From positions 1 to 44,140 of the forward strand of contig CALEYZ010000147.1 in NCBI GenBank assembly GCA_937928195.1: 44,140 nucleotides of DNA. The letters run 5' to 3'. The notes under the pieces were generated by a model. That model searched no databases. It was not told the DNA's origin and was given only the letters and a program-made list of their open reading frames with translations. The position numbers were made by a program, and so were the translations under genes. This document shows positions 41,683 to 44,140 of the stretch, piece by piece. The stretch comes from an uncultured Limnohabitans sp. Lineage in GTDB: Bacteria; Pseudomonadota; Gammaproteobacteria; Burkholderiales; Burkholderiaceae_C. Each line of letters starts with the position of its first letter. The first letter of the stretch is position 1.

Positions 41683-43638
41683 ATGACCACGACACCCCAA
41701 TTCAATCGTCGCCAATGGCTTCAAACTTTTGCTGGCGCACCCTTGCTGCCTTTGGCCAGCACGCTCAGTGGCGCTAGCCTCATGCTGACCGCTTGCGGCG
41801 GAACCACGCAAACGCTTGCTAGTTTTACCAGTGCCAGCTTCACGTCAACGCCCGCACCCAGCTTGGCCAATGCTGCACAAATGGCGACGACCGCCGTTGG
41901 CTCATCATTGAATTTGAATTTCAGTGATGGTTCGCAGCAAAGTTACAAACTCAGCTATCAGCCCTTCTTTGTCACAGGTGACTTGGTGTCGGATGGCATG
42001 GGCGGCAAAATTTTGGCGGGCGGTTACCTGGACATCAACAACAAGCCCATCATGGACACCACGGTGGTGGGCAAAGAGCGCCAATTCTTTTCTGACTCGC
42101 CTGATGGCACGTCGTTGTTGACAGTACCCAATGCCAATGTCGCAGGCGTGAAGGGCAATACGGTCTTTGCTGTTGTGCAATTTGAATACACCACATGGGC
42201 ACAAGATGGTGTGTCAGGCATGTATGGCAAGTTGCCATCGCCTATCGCTGTTTTGACGCTGGACCAAGATCCCTCTACAGGCAAATTGAGCTTGGTGAAG
42301 TACCACAACGTGGACACATCGAGTGTGAATGGTTTGTGGATCACCTGTGGCGCCAGTTTGTCACCTTGGGGCACCCATCTCTCCAGCGAAGAGTACGAGC
42401 CTAATGCATTCACGGCAGCCACTGATGCGCAATTCAAAGCTTTCAGCAAAAATTTGTATGGTTCCGAGACAGCGGCCAACCCCTACAACTACGGTCACAT
42501 GCCTGAAGTGACGGTCAATCCCGATGGGACTGCCAGCATCAAAAAGCACTACAACTTGGGCCGCATTTCGCATGAGCTGGTGCAAGTGATGCCCGACAAC
42601 CGGACGGTGTTCATGGGCGACGATGCCACTAACAGTGGCTACTTTGTCTTTGTGGCAGACAAAGAGAAGGACTTGAGTTCAGGTACCTTGTATGTGGCCA
42701 AAGTGGGTGCAGGATTTTCAGTCGACCCGTCTGTACCAGCAGCACCTCTGACTTGGATCAAATTGGGTTCGGCCACCAGCGCAGAAATTAAAGCGCTGGC
42801 GACAACTTTAAAGCCTACTGACATCATGTCAGTCTCTACAACAGATCCGCAAGATGCTTCGTATACAAAGGTCAATGCCAACGGCAAAAGCGAGTGGATC
42901 AAGTTGAACCCCGGCATGGAGAAAGCCGCAGCATTTCTGGAGACCCATCGCTACGCGGCATTGGTGGGTGCTTCGATGGGTTTTAGCAAAATGGAAGGCA
43001 CCACAGTCAACATCAAGGACAAAGTGGCCTACTCTGCATTGCAGAACTGCATTGCCTCCATGGTTGCAGGCAATGCCTACAACACCGTTGGCAACGGTGT
43101 GAGCATTCCCAAGGCGTTGAATGCCGGCGCCGTGATGGCTTTGAATTTAAAGGGCGGTCAGAAAGATACATCGGGGACAGCCATCAACAGTGAATGGATG
43201 CCAATTGACACCAAAGCCTTGATCACTGGCGAAGACATTGCAGCGGATGCTTTGGGCAATACGGCCAATCCAGAAAAAATTGCCAATCCCGACAACTTGA
43301 AGTTCTCAGAAACTTTGCGCACCTTGTTCATTGGTGAAGACAGCAGCCAACACGTCAACAATTTCTTGTGGGCTTACAACATCGACACCAAAGTGCTGTC
43401 GCGCATCATGTCGATTCCTTCAGGCGGCGAGTCCACTGGTTTGCATGCTGTGGATGAGTTGAATGGCTGGACGTACATCATGAGCAATTTCCAGCACGCA
43501 GGGGATTGGTTGCCCATTCACGCCAACGTTAAATCGACCTTGGACCCTTTGGTCAAAGCCAACTACAAAGACAAGTTTGGTGCTGCTGTAGGCTACCTCA
43601 CCGCTGACTTGACACAAATGCGCTTGACCAAGTCTTGA
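41683..43638 (+). CDS. phoX: PhoX-type alkaline phosphatase, predicted Tat lipoprotein
   Basis: The 651-residue protein of the PhoX (DUF839) family has a Tat-type N terminus (Arg9-Arg10 in NRRQWLQTF) and a lipobox LTAC (Cys38). It is therefore predicted to be exported folded and lipid-anchored. The core block TCGASLSPWGTHLSSEE keeps Cys222 six residues before Pro-Trp-Gly-Thr, and Glu236/Glu237; Cys and Glu ligate the Fe-Ca cofactor in known PhoX. It hydrolyses phosphate esters outside the cytoplasm. ATG 41683 is preferred over an upstream in-frame start because the Tat motif then falls at the normal position. Confidence 0.88.
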   Translation: MTTTPQFNRRQWLQTFAGAPLLPLASTLSGASLMLTACGGTTQTLASFTSASFTSTPAPSLANAAQMATTAVGSSLNLNFSDGSQQSYKLSYQPFFVTGDLVSDGMGGKILAGGYLDINNKPIMDTTVVGKERQFFSDSPDGTSLLTVPNANVAGVKGNTVFAVVQFEYTTWAQDGVSGMYGKLPSPIAVLTLDQDPSTGKLSLVKYHNVDTSSVNGLWITCGASLSPWGTHLSSEEYEPNAFTAATDAQFKAFSKNLYGSETAANPYNYGHMPEVTVNPDGTASIKKHYNLGRISHELVQVMPDNRTVFMGDDATNSGYFVFVADKEKDLSSGTLYVAKVGAGFSVDPSVPAAPLTWIKLGSATSAEIKALATTLKPTDIMSVSTTDPQDASYTKVNANGKSEWIKLNPGMEKAAAFLETHRYAALVGASMGFSKMEGTTVNIKDKVAYSALQNCIASMVAGNAYNTVGNGVSIPKALNAGAVMALNLKGGQKDTSGTAINSEWMPIDTKALITGEDIAADALGNTANPEKIANPDNLKFSETLRTLFIGEDSSQHVNNFLWAYNIDTKVLSRIMSIPSGGESTGLHAVDELNGWTYIMSNFQHAGDWLPIHANVKSTLDPLVKANYKDKFGAAVGYLTADLTQMRLTKS

Positions 43639-43658
43639 AAATAATGAGGGTCGTTTAA

Positions 43659-43712
43659 TTGGGGTCAGAGCACAATTAATTTGCGTACAAATTAATCATG
43701 ATCTGACCCCAA
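43659..43712. repeat. REP-like 54-bp palindrome between convergent genes
   Basis: The outer arms TTGGGGTCAGA (43659-43669) and TCTGACCCCAA (43702-43712) are perfect complements. The inner arms ATTAATTTG (43675-43683) and CAAATTAAT (43688-43696) are also perfect, around a CGTA loop. The GGGGTCAGA end word is common in REP/RAYT-type intergenic palindromes of proteobacteria. It sits between phoX and the convergent hydrolase and may end both transcripts. No RAYT transposase is in the window. Confidence 0.75.
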
Positions 43713-43735
43713 TGCTGAGGCCGTAATGCGTTTTG

Positions 43736-44140
43736 TTAAAACTCGACAGTTTGACCTTCCGTCATGACGATGATTTTGCTGCTGCTGCCTTTCATGGCTT
43801 CTATGAATTCAGCAGGCGTGCCTTTGGCCAAGGGGTTGGAGCCATGGTGAATGGGAATGACACTTTGCGCTGGAATCCAATTCTTCATGGCAAAGGCTGC
43901 ATCTTCTGGGTCCATGGTGAAGTTGCCGCCAATGGGGATCAAGACCAAATTGGGTTTGTAACGGTCGTAGATGAATTTCATGTCACCAAACAAACCGGTA
44001 TCGCCCATGTGCCAAATTTTGAAACCATTTTCAAGCTCAATGATGTAACCCATCGCCTCGCCTGCTGGATGCGATTCGTTTTTACCCGTCGCAGGGTTGT
44101 TCCACACAATTTGCGAAGAGTGTTCAGCGGCTACAGCCGT
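43736..44140 (-). CDS. Metal-dependent hydrolase, MBL-fold (UlaG-like), C-terminal part
   Basis: The frame is open to the window edge, so the N terminus is missing; 134 residues are visible. Blocks GYIIELENGFKIWHMGDTGLFGDM (in parts: WHMGDTGLFGDM), NLVLIPIGGNFTMDPEDAAFAM and VIPIHHGSNPLAKGTP match the YtnP/UlaG-like metallo-beta-lactamase hydrolases. The Asp and His metal ligands of the C-terminal half are visible. Substrate unknown. It is convergent with phoX across the REP-like palindrome. Confidence 0.88.
   Translation of the reverse strand, partial: TAVAAEHSSQIVWNNPATGKNESHPAGEAMGYIIELENGFKIWHMGDTGLFGDMKFIYDRYKPNLVLIPIGGNFTMDPEDAAFAMKNWIPAQSVIPIHHGSNPLAKGTPAEFIEAMKGSSSKIIVMTEGQTVEF

Overview
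The window looks like a chromosome segment of a freshwater-type betaproteobacterium, most likely Burkholderiales/Comamonadaceae. Signs are three Bug/TctC-family solute-binding proteins, a molybdopterin formate dehydrogenase, a single-component set of pst-pho genes in the order typical of the group, moderate GC, and tight gene packing. The genus cannot be fixed from the sequence alone. No tRNA, rRNA, CRISPR array, integrase or transposase was seen, and no gene-free stretch reaches 300 bases.

Region 1 (1-6.8 kb). The C-terminal part of a formate dehydrogenase alpha subunit faces queC (queuosine pathway). Next comes a monosaccharide ABC system split into two divergent arms. Permease and binding protein lie on the minus strand; a single-domain ATPase, a FucU/RbsD mutarotase and a ROK repressor lie on the plus strand. 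An inverted repeat sits in the shared promoter region.

Region 2 (6.8-16.4 kb). This is a catabolic accessory cluster: an APH-like kinase-fold protein, three Bug binding proteins, GntR and LysR regulators, an alpha/beta hydrolase, an FAD oxidase and an amidase. A strong 29-bp palindrome abuts the first gene.

Region 3 (16.4-21.6 kb). An EmrAB-type efflux pair, a two-gene membrane operon (HTTM-like plus an unknown), and a DUF599-DUF3237 pair.

Region 4 (21.6-43.7 kb). This is a roughly 22-kb phosphate-starvation island. It holds olsB-plcP-agt-like genes for replacing phospholipids with P-free lipids, ppk-sixA-ppx for polyphosphate, pstSCAB-phoU-phoBR for uptake and signalling, and then a co-directional run of TonB receptor, ExbB, ExbD, TonB, a purple-acid-phosphatase-like enzyme, cytochrome b561 and a Tat/lipobox PhoX. 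I find 11-bp-phased PHO-box-like repeats before olsB, ppk, ppx, pstS and the TonB receptor, and a weaker one before phoX. The most unusual part is the last run: an outer-membrane TonB system with its own energising complex, apparently dedicated to P limitation and coupled to two probably iron-dependent phosphatases.

The window ends with a REP-like 54-bp palindrome and the C-terminal part of a metal-dependent hydrolase.
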